A stretch of DNA of 64,000 nt from WM-3-3 sp041660045 (lineage in GTDB: Bacteria; Pseudomonadota; Gammaproteobacteria; Methylococcales; Methylomonadaceae): contig JBAZXA010000003.1 in the NCBI GenBank assembly GCA_041660045.1, positions 186,001 to 250,000 on the forward strand. The letters run 5' to 3'. The notes below the pieces were generated by a model. It did no database searches, was not told the origin of the DNA, and saw only the letters and a list, made by a program, of their open reading frames with translations. Each line of letters starts with the position of its first letter. The stretch's first letter is position 1. The position numbers and the translations under genes are program-made. Shown here piece after piece: positions 9,226-18,319 of this stretch.

Positions 9226-10356
9226 ATGGCAATCACGTTTTTAATGTTAACCGTCTGTTTTTTAGCTTATTCAAATGGCTCCAATGATAACTTCAAAGGC
9301 GTTGCCTCCTTGTTTGGTAGTGGCGTTGCCAGCTATAAAACGGCTTTGGTTTGGGCAACAATTACCACGTTTGCTGGGTCTATTTGCGCGTTGCTACTTG
9401 CACAAACGTTATTGCTTAAGTTTTCTGGCAAGGGCATCGCACCTGATGCATTAATCCAATCCATCCCATTTATAACTGCGGTAGCAACAGGTGCAGGGCT
9501 AACCGTGATTTTAGCTAGCCGCTTTGGTTTTCCCATCTCAACTACACACGCCCTATTAGGTGCGTTAAGTGGCAGTACCTTTATTGCTACCAACGAGCTC
9601 AAATGGTCCGCCTTAAGCAACAGCTTTATTATGCCGTTATTGCTTAGCCCTGCCATAGCGCTACTATTAGCGATGCTGATATATTTTTGCTTGCGTGCCA
9701 TTAAACAAGCTAACGCAATAAACAATTCTTTATGTGTCTGTTTAGAAAATAAAACCACACTGGCTATTTCGGTAGCCGCCAGTGAATCTGGCCAGATTAT
9801 GCTAGATCAAAATCAGCCCTATGCGAGCTTAACGGTGGATAGCCCATCAGCCTGTGAAAACCGTGCTAGCCAGCAGATTTTCGCTATTAATTTCCCCAGA
9901 ATGATTGACTCCCTGCATTTTTTAAGTGCTGGTGCAGTCTGTTTTGCACGCGGTTTAAATGACACCCCAAAAATTGCGGCACTATTACTTTTAGCACCCG
10001 GCTTAGAATTAAGCTCAAAAATAATCTTGATTGCATCGTTAATGGCTTTAGGCGGGGTACTAGGGGCTAAACGGGTGGCAGAAACCATGAGCCATAAAAT
10101 CACCACTTTAAGCCATGGCCAAGGCTTATCAGCTAATTTAACCACTGCTTTTTTGGTTATCTGTGCCAGCAAATTTGGCTTACCGGTGTCAACAACGCAT
10201 GTTTCAGTCGGAGCATTATTTGGGATAGGCATGATTTCAGGCCACACCAATTACCGGATGGTGGCTAGCATACTACTGTCATGGCTGTTAACGTTACCTT
10301 GCGCCGCATTATCTGCAGCAGTAAGTTATCAAATACTAACCCGTGTTATGGTTTAA
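9226..10356 (+). CDS. PiT-family inorganic phosphate transporter
   Basis: A 376-residue inner-membrane permease of the PHO4/PiT family, normally moving phosphate with a proton. The inverted duplicated signature is clear: GSNDNFKG near the N-terminus and GLNDTPKIA in the second half, plus the paired helices GFPISTTHALLGALSG and GLPVSTTHVSVGALFG. A cytoplasmic loop around residues 165-220 separates the halves. A GGGAGG Shine-Dalgarno lies five bases before ATG 9226. No PhoU-like partner (DUF47) is adjacent. Confidence 0.9.
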   Translation: MAITFLMLTVCFLAYSNGSNDNFKGVASLFGSGVASYKTALVWATITTFAGSICALLLAQTLLLKFSGKGIAPDALIQSIPFITAVATGAGLTVILASRFGFPISTTHALLGALSGSTFIATNELKWSALSNSFIMPLLLSPAIALLLAMLIYFCLRAIKQANAINNSLCVCLENKTTLAISVAASESGQIMLDQNQPYASLTVDSPSACENRASQQIFAINFPRMIDSLHFLSAGAVCFARGLNDTPKIAALLLLAPGLELSSKIILIASLMALGGVLGAKRVAETMSHKITTLSHGQGLSANLTTAFLVICASKFGLPVSTTHVSVGALFGIGMISGHTNYRMVASILLSWLLTLPCAALSAAVSYQILTRVMV

Positions 10357-10407
10357 GCCAATTCACTTCAAACAAAGCTAGTAAATACTACGCACGGTCT
10401 TTTAAGT

Positions 10408-11034
10408 CTATGGTTTATTACTGACTTCTGTCACTAATGCATCGATGCCTTGCTGCCTTAACCGCGCCTTAGTGCTGCTAACACTGGATATTTGCGTGTA
10501 GGGGCCAATCTTAACACGGTGCCATACCACACTACCCACTTTAGCCTTTTCAATTTTTGACTCGATGCCCAACAATGCTAATTTTGCCCTGAGGGCATCG
10601 GCTTCTTCAAACGATCTAAAGGAACCCACTTGCATAATATATTTGGTTTCTTTAGTTTGTGGCAGCCCAGCCAACTCTTCCCGGGTCCGGGTTTTAATTT
10701 CATAATCAGGCACGACCACTTCTTTGCTGGGTAGGATCGTATAAAAATCTAATTGAGGCGGTTGGTGTACCGGTGCCGCTGGTTCTGGCTTTTTTTCCTC
10801 TTTATGATCTACAGGCGGCGATGGCACAGGCTTTTTATCAGGCACTACCGGCGGGCTAACCAGTGCTGTTTCTGTTAATTGGCTACCGGTGCTGCGTAAA
10901 TAAACCAAAAATACCGCAAAAGCAATTATTAACGCTGTAATCAGCATCCATTTAAAGATACCTACACCCTCACTACGGGAGGAGCGTCGGCTTTTTTGAT
11001 CTTTTTGTGCCCGGTATTTATAGTCTCTGGCCAT
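10408..11034 (-). CDS. SPOR-domain membrane protein (FtsN/DedD-like)
   Basis: A 208-residue bitopic protein. A very basic cytoplasmic N-terminus (residues 1-25) precedes one transmembrane helix (about 27-46), a Pro/Lys-rich periplasmic linker, and a C-terminal SPOR domain beginning near residue 127 (YIMQVGSFRSFEEADALRAKL). SPOR domains bind denuded septal peptidoglycan, so a role at the division site is likely. It overlaps argS by one base (TAATG). This argS-SPOR pair is commonly annotated FtsN-like, but true FtsN function is not shown here. Confidence 0.82.
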   Translation of the reverse strand: MARDYKYRAQKDQKSRRSSRSEGVGIFKWMLITALIIAFAVFLVYLRSTGSQLTETALVSPPVVPDKKPVPSPPVDHKEEKKPEPAAPVHQPPQLDFYTILPSKEVVVPDYEIKTRTREELAGLPQTKETKYIMQVGSFRSFEEADALRAKLALLGIESKIEKAKVGSVVWHRVKIGPYTQISSVSSTKARLRQQGIDALVTEVSNKP

Positions 11035-12794
11035 TACATTGATTCTGGCGTATTAATATTAAGCAAGCCTAAGCCATTGGCCAGTACTTGTTTTACAGCA
11101 CAAATCAAACTTAACCTAGCTTCACGTAAGGCGACATCGTCCACTAAGAACTGATGGGCATTGTAATAAGTATGGAACTCATTAGCCAATTCACGCAAAT
11201 ACTGGATAACTTGATGCGGCTCATATTGTAATGCCGCACGCTCTAAAATCTCAGGAAAACGCGCTAAACTATCGATCAGTTTAGTCTCATGCATTTCTTG
11301 CAAACAATTTAAGTTCTCAAGGCCTAAAGTTTCATCGCGGCCTAAGGCTTTTTCATCCAGTTGCCGCAGCACACTACACACTCTAGCATAAGCGTATTGC
11401 ACATAATAAACCGGATTTTCGTTGGATTTTGAAGTCGCCAATTTTAAGTCAAAATCCATATGCTGGTCAGAACGGCGCATCACATAAAAAAAGCGCGCCG
11501 CATCTTTGCCTACTTCGCTGCGTAGTTGCCGTAAAGTGACAAACTCTCCTGAGCGGGTGGACATTTGTACTTTTTCCTCGCCCCGATAAAGTACGGCAAA
11601 TTGCACCAATAAGACTTTAAGCTTTGCCTCATCCGCCCCCAGGGCTTGTATAGCCGCTTTAACCCGTGGAATATAGCCATGATGGTCGGCACCCCAAATA
11701 TTAACTATCTGGTCGAAGCCCCTATCCAATTTGTTCATGTGATAGGCAATATCTGAGGCAAAATAGGTGGTTTGGCCATTGTCGCGGACGACTACCCGAT
11801 CTTTTTCATCACCTAAACGGCTAGAGGCAAACCAGATTGCGCCAGCTTGTTCATATAAATAACCTGCCTGCCGTAAGCGCGCCAAAGCCTCGTCAACAGC
11901 ACCGGTCTGCATAAGTTGCCGCTCTGAAAACCATTCTTGGTAAGTTACTCCAAACTCAGCCAAGTCTTCTCGGATATCATCTAAAATAACGCTAAGGCCA
12001 CTTTGAAACAATGCCAGATAATGTTCATTACCGAGCAAGCGTTTAGCCCGCTCTATCAAGGCATCTATATGTGCTTCTTTATCACCACCGGCCGGCTCAT
12101 CAGCAACAATATCGGCAAACACCAAGGCGATTGCTTGATGATAGCCACGAGCCTCGGTTTGATAAATACCTAAGGCTATCTCACGGACATAATCACCACG
12201 ATAACCATTACTTGGGAAGGGTACAACTTCGCCGCAAGCTTCAAGATATCTTAGCCAAATACTGGTTGCCAAAATATCCATTTGACGGCCGGCATCATTG
12301 ACATAGTATTCCCTATGTACCTGAAAACCCACAGCCTCGAGTAAATTTGCAACCACCGAACCATAAGCGGCACCCCGACCATGACCCACATGCAAGGGGC
12401 CTGTTGGGTTGGCGGAAACAAATTCAACTTGGATTTTTTTACCGGCACCCACAGTTCCGTTACCAAATTGATTGCCTTGCTGCAGTACCTGCTTGATGAT
12501 CTGAAATTGGGTACTGGAATCAACAAAAAAATTTATAAAACCAGGGCCTGCAATTTCAACTTTAAGAAGTATAGGGTCTTGGGGTAAAGCATCAATAATT
12601 TGTTGGGCCAACTGCCGTGGATTAGTTTTAGCTGGTTTTGCCAAAGCCATAGCGATATTACATGCAAAATCACCATGCACAGGATCTTTGCTACGCTCAA
12701 TGACTACCTTTGGGCTCAAATCCTGGGCAAGGCTGCCGCTTGTTGTTAAGGTTTCAAGGGCTTTAAGGATCAGTGCCTCAATTTTATGCTTCAT
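11034..12794 (-). CDS. argS: Arginyl-tRNA synthetase
   Basis: A 586-residue class I aminoacyl-tRNA synthetase of normal length. It has the N-terminal Add1 domain, the HIGH region SANPTGPLHVGHGRG, the KMSKS-equivalent MSTRSGEFVTL and the C-terminal DALR anticodon domain (NPVYYVQYAYAR). It charges tRNA-Arg in the cytoplasm. The SPOR gene is coupled downstream by a one-base overlap, suggesting co-transcription. Confidence 0.97.
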   Translation of the reverse strand: MKHKIEALILKALETLTTSGSLAQDLSPKVVIERSKDPVHGDFACNIAMALAKPAKTNPRQLAQQIIDALPQDPILLKVEIAGPGFINFFVDSSTQFQIIKQVLQQGNQFGNGTVGAGKKIQVEFVSANPTGPLHVGHGRGAAYGSVVANLLEAVGFQVHREYYVNDAGRQMDILATSIWLRYLEACGEVVPFPSNGYRGDYVREIALGIYQTEARGYHQAIALVFADIVADEPAGGDKEAHIDALIERAKRLLGNEHYLALFQSGLSVILDDIREDLAEFGVTYQEWFSERQLMQTGAVDEALARLRQAGYLYEQAGAIWFASSRLGDEKDRVVVRDNGQTTYFASDIAYHMNKLDRGFDQIVNIWGADHHGYIPRVKAAIQALGADEAKLKVLLVQFAVLYRGEEKVQMSTRSGEFVTLRQLRSEVGKDAARFFYVMRRSDQHMDFDLKLATSKSNENPVYYVQYAYARVCSVLRQLDEKALGRDETLGLENLNCLQEMHETKLIDSLARFPEILERAALQYEPHQVIQYLRELANEFHTYYNAHQFLVDDVALREARLSLICAVKQVLANGLGLLNINTPESM

Positions 12795-12890
12795 TGCGGA
12801 TTGGTGAACAGTAGTCGGATAAATTTCTATTATCCCTTAAAACAGCGGCTTTATCCATCATGGCAAAGCTTGCCACGACTTAAAATAAAC

Positions 12891-15113
12891 TTAATATAAA
12901 TCAATGGGGTCTACATCTAATGACCAGCGCACCTTTTTTCTACCTTTAACTTGCGCTATTTTAACTATCAGTTCATCGAGTAATTCATGTAGCACTAGCC
13001 TGGTTTTACTGTTAAATAACAATTGATAACGGTATAGCCCGGCACGTTTTGCCATAGGAGCGGCTACCGGCCCCAAAATTTGTACCGCATTTACCTGATG
13101 GGCCGTCAGCAACGCGGCCACGTCCCGTAAAAACTGTAACGGTAAATGCGGATCTGTTGCTTGTGCCCGCATTAAGGCTTGATAGCTGTAAGGCGGCAAC
13201 AAAGCCGCTTTACGCTCAGCTAAGGCCGCCTGGGCAAATTCGTTATATCCTTGTTGTGTTAAAGTCGTGAGTAACGGGTGTTCTGGCTGCCGGGTTTGCA
13301 ATATAACTTTACCTGGTTTATCGGCACGGCCCGCCCGACCGGAAACTTGGACTATCATTTGTGCTAATTTTTCCGGTGCATGAAAATCAAGGCTAAACAA
13401 ACCACTGTCTACATCAATAATCGCAACTAAAGTCACTTTAGGAAAATGATGCCCTTTGGACAGCATTTGTGTACCTAAAATAATATCGGCATGGCCAGAA
13501 TTTATCTGTTGCAAATAATCTTGCAGCCTACCTTTACGTTGTGTGCTGTCCCGGTCCAAACGCACGATATTTTTATCCGGGAACAAGGAGAGCAATGTGT
13601 TTTCGACGCGTTCGGTACCTAATCCCAAGGCTGTTAGCGATCCTGTCTTACAGGCTGGACAGTGTTGAGGCAAAGGCTGTTCTTTAGCACAGTGGTGGCA
13701 ACGCAGCAAGTGTTCATGGGCATGAATCACTAAATTGGCATCACACCGCTGGCAACGGGCCACCCAGCCACAAGCATGACAAATTAACGTCGGCGCATAA
13801 CCTCGCCGATTGAGAAATAACAAGACTTGACCCTGCTCATCCAAACTTTTTCTGATGGCCTCCACCAGCACGTCAGAAAGCCCTTCATGCATTTTTTTAT
13901 TGCGGATATCCAATAATTGCACCACTGGCTGTTTAGCCTGTCCGGCACGCTCAGGTAAGGACAGTAACTGATAACGTTGTTGGCCAACATTATGCAAACT
14001 TTCCAGCGAAGGCGTTGCCGAACCTAATAAAACCGGGACACCTAAAAGCTTGCCGCGGACTATGGCCAGATCCCGCGCGGAAAACCGAAATCCTTCTTGT
14101 TGTTTAAATGAGGCATCATGTTCTTCATCCAATATGATTAAGCCCGGCTTTGCCAGCGGCGTAAACAAGGCAGAGCGGGTGCCCAATAAGATCGGGGCGG
14201 TGCCTTGCTGCATAGCCAGCCAACTATTTTGCCGTTGGCTATCGGTTAATTTAGAATGGGAAAGGCAAATTTCGATACCTGTAAAACGTTGTTTAAAACG
14301 TTGCTCTAATTGCGGGGTGAGCGTTATCTCGGGCAATAACACAAGGACTTGTTGCCCACGTTCAAGCACTGTTTGGATTAACTGCAAATACACTTCAGTC
14401 TTGCCGCTACCGGTCACACCGTGCAATAAAAAAACACCAAAATGGCCTAATGCCGATTGCAAATGCTCTATCGCTTGCTGTTGCGCCAAATTTGCTATTA
14501 AAGGAATTTCACCAATACCTGCTATAGGCGGCATAACTGGCTGGACTAACCTAATCAATTGCTTATTGAGTAAAGCCTTTACTGCAGGTCGCCAGTGGCA
14601 GGTGTAAGCTGATAATTGGGCTTCGCTTAACCCTGCGGGCTGTTGCTTAAATAACTCTATAACAAAATATTGTCTGAGCGCGCGTTTTAACAGCTGACTA
14701 TCGATTGCCAAACCGTCATCAGTAAGCTGGTAATAGCGCTCTGCTTTTAATTTGGCCGGGCGGCCTTGCCTTAAGCCTGCTGGCAATGCCGCACTCACCA
14801 CATCCCCTAAGGGGTGATGGTAATAGCGGCTAGCCCAATGTAGCAGCGCTAAGTCTTGACTGGATAATAAGGGCTGCTGGTCAAGAATTTTTAATACCGG
14901 TTTTAATTTATCTGATAAAGGCCCACTGACCCGGCATACTTCGATGAGCACGCCAATTTTCACAGTTTTTCCAAACGGGACTTGCAGCCGGATACCTGGC
15001 GCATAGGTTGAGCGTTCAACTTCTTGCGGCGCGAGGTAATCAAAGACCTGATAAAGCGGTACAGGGACAGCAACCTTGAAAACGATTACGCCGTCCTTGG
15101 TTAACTTAGCCAT
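12891..15113 (-). CDS. priA: Primosomal replication-restart helicase PriA
   Basis: A 740-residue superfamily 2 helicase. The N-terminal 3'-DNA-binding domain is followed by Walker A (GVTGSGKTEVYL), the DEEH box (LIILDEEHDASFKQ), and a cysteine-rich zinc insertion with four CxxC-type pairs (CHACGW, CQRC, CHHC, CPAC). The helicase C-terminal motif QMIVQVSGRAGRA is present. PriA reloads the replisome at collapsed forks. The preceding 318 bases contain two DnaA-box-like repeats. Confidence 0.97.
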   Translation of the reverse strand: MAKLTKDGVIVFKVAVPVPLYQVFDYLAPQEVERSTYAPGIRLQVPFGKTVKIGVLIEVCRVSGPLSDKLKPVLKILDQQPLLSSQDLALLHWASRYYHHPLGDVVSAALPAGLRQGRPAKLKAERYYQLTDDGLAIDSQLLKRALRQYFVIELFKQQPAGLSEAQLSAYTCHWRPAVKALLNKQLIRLVQPVMPPIAGIGEIPLIANLAQQQAIEHLQSALGHFGVFLLHGVTGSGKTEVYLQLIQTVLERGQQVLVLLPEITLTPQLEQRFKQRFTGIEICLSHSKLTDSQRQNSWLAMQQGTAPILLGTRSALFTPLAKPGLIILDEEHDASFKQQEGFRFSARDLAIVRGKLLGVPVLLGSATPSLESLHNVGQQRYQLLSLPERAGQAKQPVVQLLDIRNKKMHEGLSDVLVEAIRKSLDEQGQVLLFLNRRGYAPTLICHACGWVARCQRCDANLVIHAHEHLLRCHHCAKEQPLPQHCPACKTGSLTALGLGTERVENTLLSLFPDKNIVRLDRDSTQRKGRLQDYLQQINSGHADIILGTQMLSKGHHFPKVTLVAIIDVDSGLFSLDFHAPEKLAQMIVQVSGRAGRADKPGKVILQTRQPEHPLLTTLTQQGYNEFAQAALAERKAALLPPYSYQALMRAQATDPHLPLQFLRDVAALLTAHQVNAVQILGPVAAPMAKRAGLYRYQLLFNSKTRLVLHELLDELIVKIAQVKGRKKVRWSLDVDPIDLY

Positions 15114-15431
15114 GGTAGTTAAATTTTTTTGAGGTAGCTATGCTAAGTTACTATTCTATTTGAAGATTAAAGTTACTCACAAAATCTGTGGATAAGTGTG
15201 TGGATAAAACGTATTTAACTCCCCTTAGTTGCCGTTTTTCTTACAATTTTGTTAACTTGGTCACATTTTGGACAAATAAATATTTTTGTTATTTATCATA
15301 ATGTTAACTAGTTAAATAGGCAAAAAACACGGTATTGTAAAGCGTTTGACAACCTTTTTAAGTAAAACTCTAAAATTGTGAATATCTTTGTTGACATTGC
15401 GCTTTACATGACATTTTTTTGTTCCGTCTTT
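15114..15431. other. AT-rich priA upstream region with two DnaA-box-like repeats
   Basis: No gene is seen in this gap between priA and the exported methyltransferase-like gene. It holds two perfect TGTGGATAA 9-mers (reverse complement of the DnaA consensus TTATCCACA) at 15187-15195 and 15199-15207, twelve bases apart, then runs of A/T. I infer possible DnaA binding at the priA promoter. No full origin layout is evident. Confidence 0.35.
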
Positions 15432-16235
15432 TTACTCTGGCTTGATAAATTTGATCGTCATTCGGTCACTTTCACCGATGGCCAAATATTTTTTTTCATC
15501 GCTAGCAGCATTTTTTAAACTAGGTGGTAACGCCCAAACACCACCTGGGTAGTCTTTTTTATCTTTAGGATTAGCATTGATTTCTGACTTTGCCAAAAAC
15601 TCAAAACCAGCATTTCTTGCTAAGGCGATTACATAATCCTCGCTAACGTAACCAGATTCAGCATTGACATCCTGAGGTTTTAAATTTGAGTTCCTATGTT
15701 CAACCACACCTAATATACCACCTGGTTTTAAGGCCTTATGCATCGCTTTAAACACTGCTGCGGCTTGACCCGTACTCATCCAATTATGGACATTACGGAA
15801 GGTCAGCACCCGGTCTACCGAATTATCCGGTGCGATTTGCAATAATTCTGGTGGTTGTAAAACAGTAACTTCCACTTGATCATATTTTTCAGGATTGGCC
15901 TTCAATTTTTCAATAAACTCGGCGCGCATCTTTTTTTGGTAAGGTGCGCCTATTTCTGGTGAAAAATGCGCCGCATACAGCTTGCCATGTTTTTTTAAAT
16001 ACGGTGCCAGAATTTCGGTGTACCAACCTTTACCAGGTGAGATCTCAACGACAGCCATGTCATCCTTGACATTAAAAAATTGCAAGGTTTGTAGCGGATG
16101 GCGGTATTTATCCCTGGCTTTATTTTCTGCCGACCGATGCTTATCGTTAACTGCCTGTTTTAACGTGCCGTGGCTATCTGCTTGGGCAAAATTAGCCGCC
16201 AGCAAAAATACGGCTAAAGATAAAATTATTTTCAT
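15432..16235 (-). CDS. Exported class I methyltransferase-fold protein
   Basis: A 267-residue protein with a clear signal peptide (MKIILSLAVFLLAANFAQA) followed by a Rossmann methyltransferase-like domain. Motif I reads VVEISPGKGWYTEILAPYL, and the post-core region has KPGGILGVVEHR. The C-terminal half has VSEDYVIALARNAGFEF, typical of the fold. Signal-peptide-bearing proteins of this group are annotated as predicted methyltransferases; how a periplasmic enzyme would obtain SAM is unclear. It sits upstream of priA and directly after dsbB, ten bases away on the same strand. Confidence 0.78.
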   Translation of the reverse strand: MKIILSLAVFLLAANFAQADSHGTLKQAVNDKHRSAENKARDKYRHPLQTLQFFNVKDDMAVVEISPGKGWYTEILAPYLKKHGKLYAAHFSPEIGAPYQKKMRAEFIEKLKANPEKYDQVEVTVLQPPELLQIAPDNSVDRVLTFRNVHNWMSTGQAAAVFKAMHKALKPGGILGVVEHRNSNLKPQDVNAESGYVSEDYVIALARNAGFEFLAKSEINANPKDKKDYPGGVWALPPSLKNAASDEKKYLAIGESDRMTIKFIKPE

Positions 16236-16245
16236 GCCTTGATAC

Positions 16246-16758
16246 CTAAAATTTATTATTGTTTGAGTTCCATAATTGCAAAAAGCTTAAGGCCGCTAAT
16301 AGCAAAAATGCAATTAAAGTCCACTCGGGAATACTGAAACCTAGCATCGTCCAACCAACTTGGGCGCAATCCCCTGTTCCACTAAGCATCAATTTGATGG
16401 TTTCGGCTAAAGGGAAATTATTGAATACATACTCTAATCCAGGGCCACATTCCGGCACTTGATCCGGCGGCAAATGCTGTATCCAAATATGCCTAACTGA
16501 AATAGAACCGCCAATAAGCGCTATTAAGGCTCCAGTTATTGCATAAACGGCTAAGCCATTTTGTTTAGGGTTATGAATCACTGCCACCAAAAACACCAAA
16601 GCGACCATCAAAACGGCGATACGCTGTGAAATACATAATGGGCAAGGCTCCTCACCATCGACAAGCTGTATATAAGCTGCAATGCCCAATAAGGTGACAC
16701 AACCTAAAAAGCCTAACATAAACCATATTCTTGAACTAAGTTTTAACACTTTCATCAT
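16246..16758 (-). CDS. dsbB: Disulfide bond formation protein DsbB
   Basis: A 170-residue inner-membrane protein with four predicted helices. DsbB reoxidises DsbA and passes electrons to quinone. The first cysteine pair is Cys39/Cys42 (EPCPLCISQR) after helix 1; the second periplasmic loop carries VPECGP and TGDCAQVGW, the other redox pair. Translation could start at either of two adjacent ATG codons at 16758/16755. The downstream exported protein gene follows after about ten bases, so co-transcription is likely. Confidence 0.93.
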   Translation of the reverse strand: MMKVLKLSSRIWFMLGFLGCVTLLGIAAYIQLVDGEEPCPLCISQRIAVLMVALVFLVAVIHNPKQNGLAVYAITGALIALIGGSISVRHIWIQHLPPDQVPECGPGLEYVFNNFPLAETIKLMLSGTGDCAQVGWTMLGFSIPEWTLIAFLLLAALSFLQLWNSNNNKF

Positions 16759-17058
16759 AGCTAATTGCGATTGTTAACTATTAAAATTACCCATTTGGAT
16801 GCAATTGCAATATTTATCAAAATGACGCAATGATACAGCGTCCTTTGCAAAAGGCACTTGCAAGCCTTTGGGGGCTAACCTTCAAACTGATGTAAAACTT
16901 TGTACATTATACCGCTAGCCGCAGTAAGATTTTAACACTCAGTAGCTATTAAAGGATAACAGCACTGTATGACACGGCTATTAACACGGGTATTTTGATC
17001 TTACCCCGTACTAGCGGACACTCGGCTAAGACAGTAATCTCTACAACCGAGGTCAACA
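16759..17058. other. Intergenic stretch between dsbB and an IS remnant
   Basis: I see no convincing gene, RNA or strong hairpin here. The dsbB promoter should lie in the first part. Confidence 0.4.
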
Positions 17059-17634
17059 ATGGAAACCAAGAAATCAGAAATAACGGCAAGGTTCGCCTAC
17101 AAAAGCTATACCACACAGTATAAAGAACAAGCTTTGTAGCGGGCTGACAAGGATGGCATTCCTCAAAGTTTCGCAGGATTAAGCTCTGGCAGAGGCGACC
17201 TTATATGCTTGGCAGTTGTGCTTGAGCTTTATTCGAGACGGGTGATAGGCTGGTAGAATGCCGAACGGATGATGGCGACGCTGGTGTGCAATGGCCTCGT
17301 CATGGCGCTATGGAACAGGAAGAGGCTGGTTGGCGTGAGCGTCCATTCTAACCAGGTTAGCCAGTATTGTTTGGCGGTTTACCAGAAACAGCTCAACAAG
17401 CACCGGTGGGTTTGCCACATAAGCAAAAAGGCTGATTACTACGACAATACCGCCATAGCAAGTTGCAACCACAGCTTCAAAATCGAGGCCGTGCATGGCG
17501 AACGCTTCAAGAGCCATTCCGAAGCCCAGTGCCAGGTTTTCGAATATATTGAAGTGTATTACTATCGCAAACAGCTACATTCAAGGCCGGGCTATCTCAG
17601 CCCAGTCTTGAATGTAGCTAAACTAGTCACTTAG
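17059..17634 (+). pseudogene. IS3-family transposase remnant (orfA start fused to orfB end)
   Basis: A decayed insertion sequence. The first part resembles an IS3 OrfA start (KSYTTQYKEQAL, then a stop codon and ADKDGIP). After an apparent deletion the C-terminal part of OrfB follows: LAVVLELYSRRVIGW, another stop, then VHSNQVSQY, YDNTAIASCNHSFKIEAVHGE and FEYIEVYYYRKQLHS. The DDE-domain middle is missing and there are at least two in-frame stops, so it cannot make an active transposase. I could not define terminal inverted repeats or target duplications. Confidence 0.78.
17573..17619. repeat. Nested inverted repeat at the end of the transposase remnant
   Basis: A perfect 13-bp inverted repeat (AGCTACATTCAAG with CTTGAATGTAGCT) encloses a second GGGCT/AGCCC stem. 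It lies inside the C-terminal coding remnant. Confidence 0.7.
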
Positions 17635-17788
17635 TAAAGAGTCCGTGAAAGTAGGCCAGAATTAAATATAAAGCTGCGAAAATTTCGGACACATCGATTT
17701 TAGTGCTCAATTTTTTCAAAATATTAACCCGAAGCAAATCATCTAATAACATAAAGATAATCTAACAAACGGCACAATCTATTAAGCC

Positions 17789-18319
17789 TCACTTTAAAAG
17801 GCTTTCTGATTCACTTGACATCGCTGAAACTTTTTTGTTGGTTTGCTCTGACAACAACATTTGACCATGTGGATCATCGATTACCATTAACCATTTGCCA
17901 TCTTTCTGTTTTTTTAGCACTGCAATGGAAAAACCATTTTGGGCTATAGGCTTCCCGTCAGGTGTCTTGCCGGTCATCGTCCAAGGCGTTAAATGCAATG
18001 CGATGCCATCTGAAATGATCACTTCATGTTCGCCGTAGACAAATTGCGGATTAATTGCGAGTGACTCCTCAAATTTTGCTTTTACCGCAGCCGCGCCTTT
18101 AACCGGCTTACTTGGCTCAAATACAACCACTGGCGCAGGCACATAACTTTTCATTACCGCATCTATATCACCAGAATTATAGGATTGGCCCATCTGGATA
18201 ATAGTATTCAAGACCTTATTTTGTTCATCATTCATAGTTTTTGCGTTATCAGCCAGTAGACTGGGTGCAACCAATAAACCAGAGGCACTTAAAACAACTG
18301 CGATTAATTTTTTTTTCAT
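17789..18319 (-). CDS. Exported SnoaL/YybH-like (NTF2-fold) protein
   Basis: A 176-residue protein with a signal peptide (MKKKLIAVVLSASGLLVAPSLLA) and an NTF2-like cone-fold domain. The stretch SYNSGDIDAVMKSYVP followed by a KGAAAVKAKFEE helix is typical of the YybH/DUF4440-type SnoaL group, and the end WLMVIDDPHGQ matches the closing strand. The substrate or partner is unknown. It is monocistronic, between an IS remnant and a gene-poor stretch. Confidence 0.7.
   Translation of the reverse strand: MKKKLIAVVLSASGLLVAPSLLADNAKTMNDEQNKVLNTIIQMGQSYNSGDIDAVMKSYVPAPVVVFEPSKPVKGAAAVKAKFEESLAINPQFVYGEHEVIISDGIALHLTPWTMTGKTPDGKPIAQNGFSIAVLKKQKDGKWLMVIDDPHGQMLLSEQTNKKVSAMSSESESLLK

Noticed and set aside
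14050..14607. 185-codon plus-strand frame inside priA
   Set aside because: Antisense shadow of priA; Cys/Ser-rich, no domain.
15114..15431. Possible replication origin upstream of priA
   Set aside because: Only two DnaA-like boxes; no dnaA, gidA or dnaN neighbours and no origin-like unwinding repeats.
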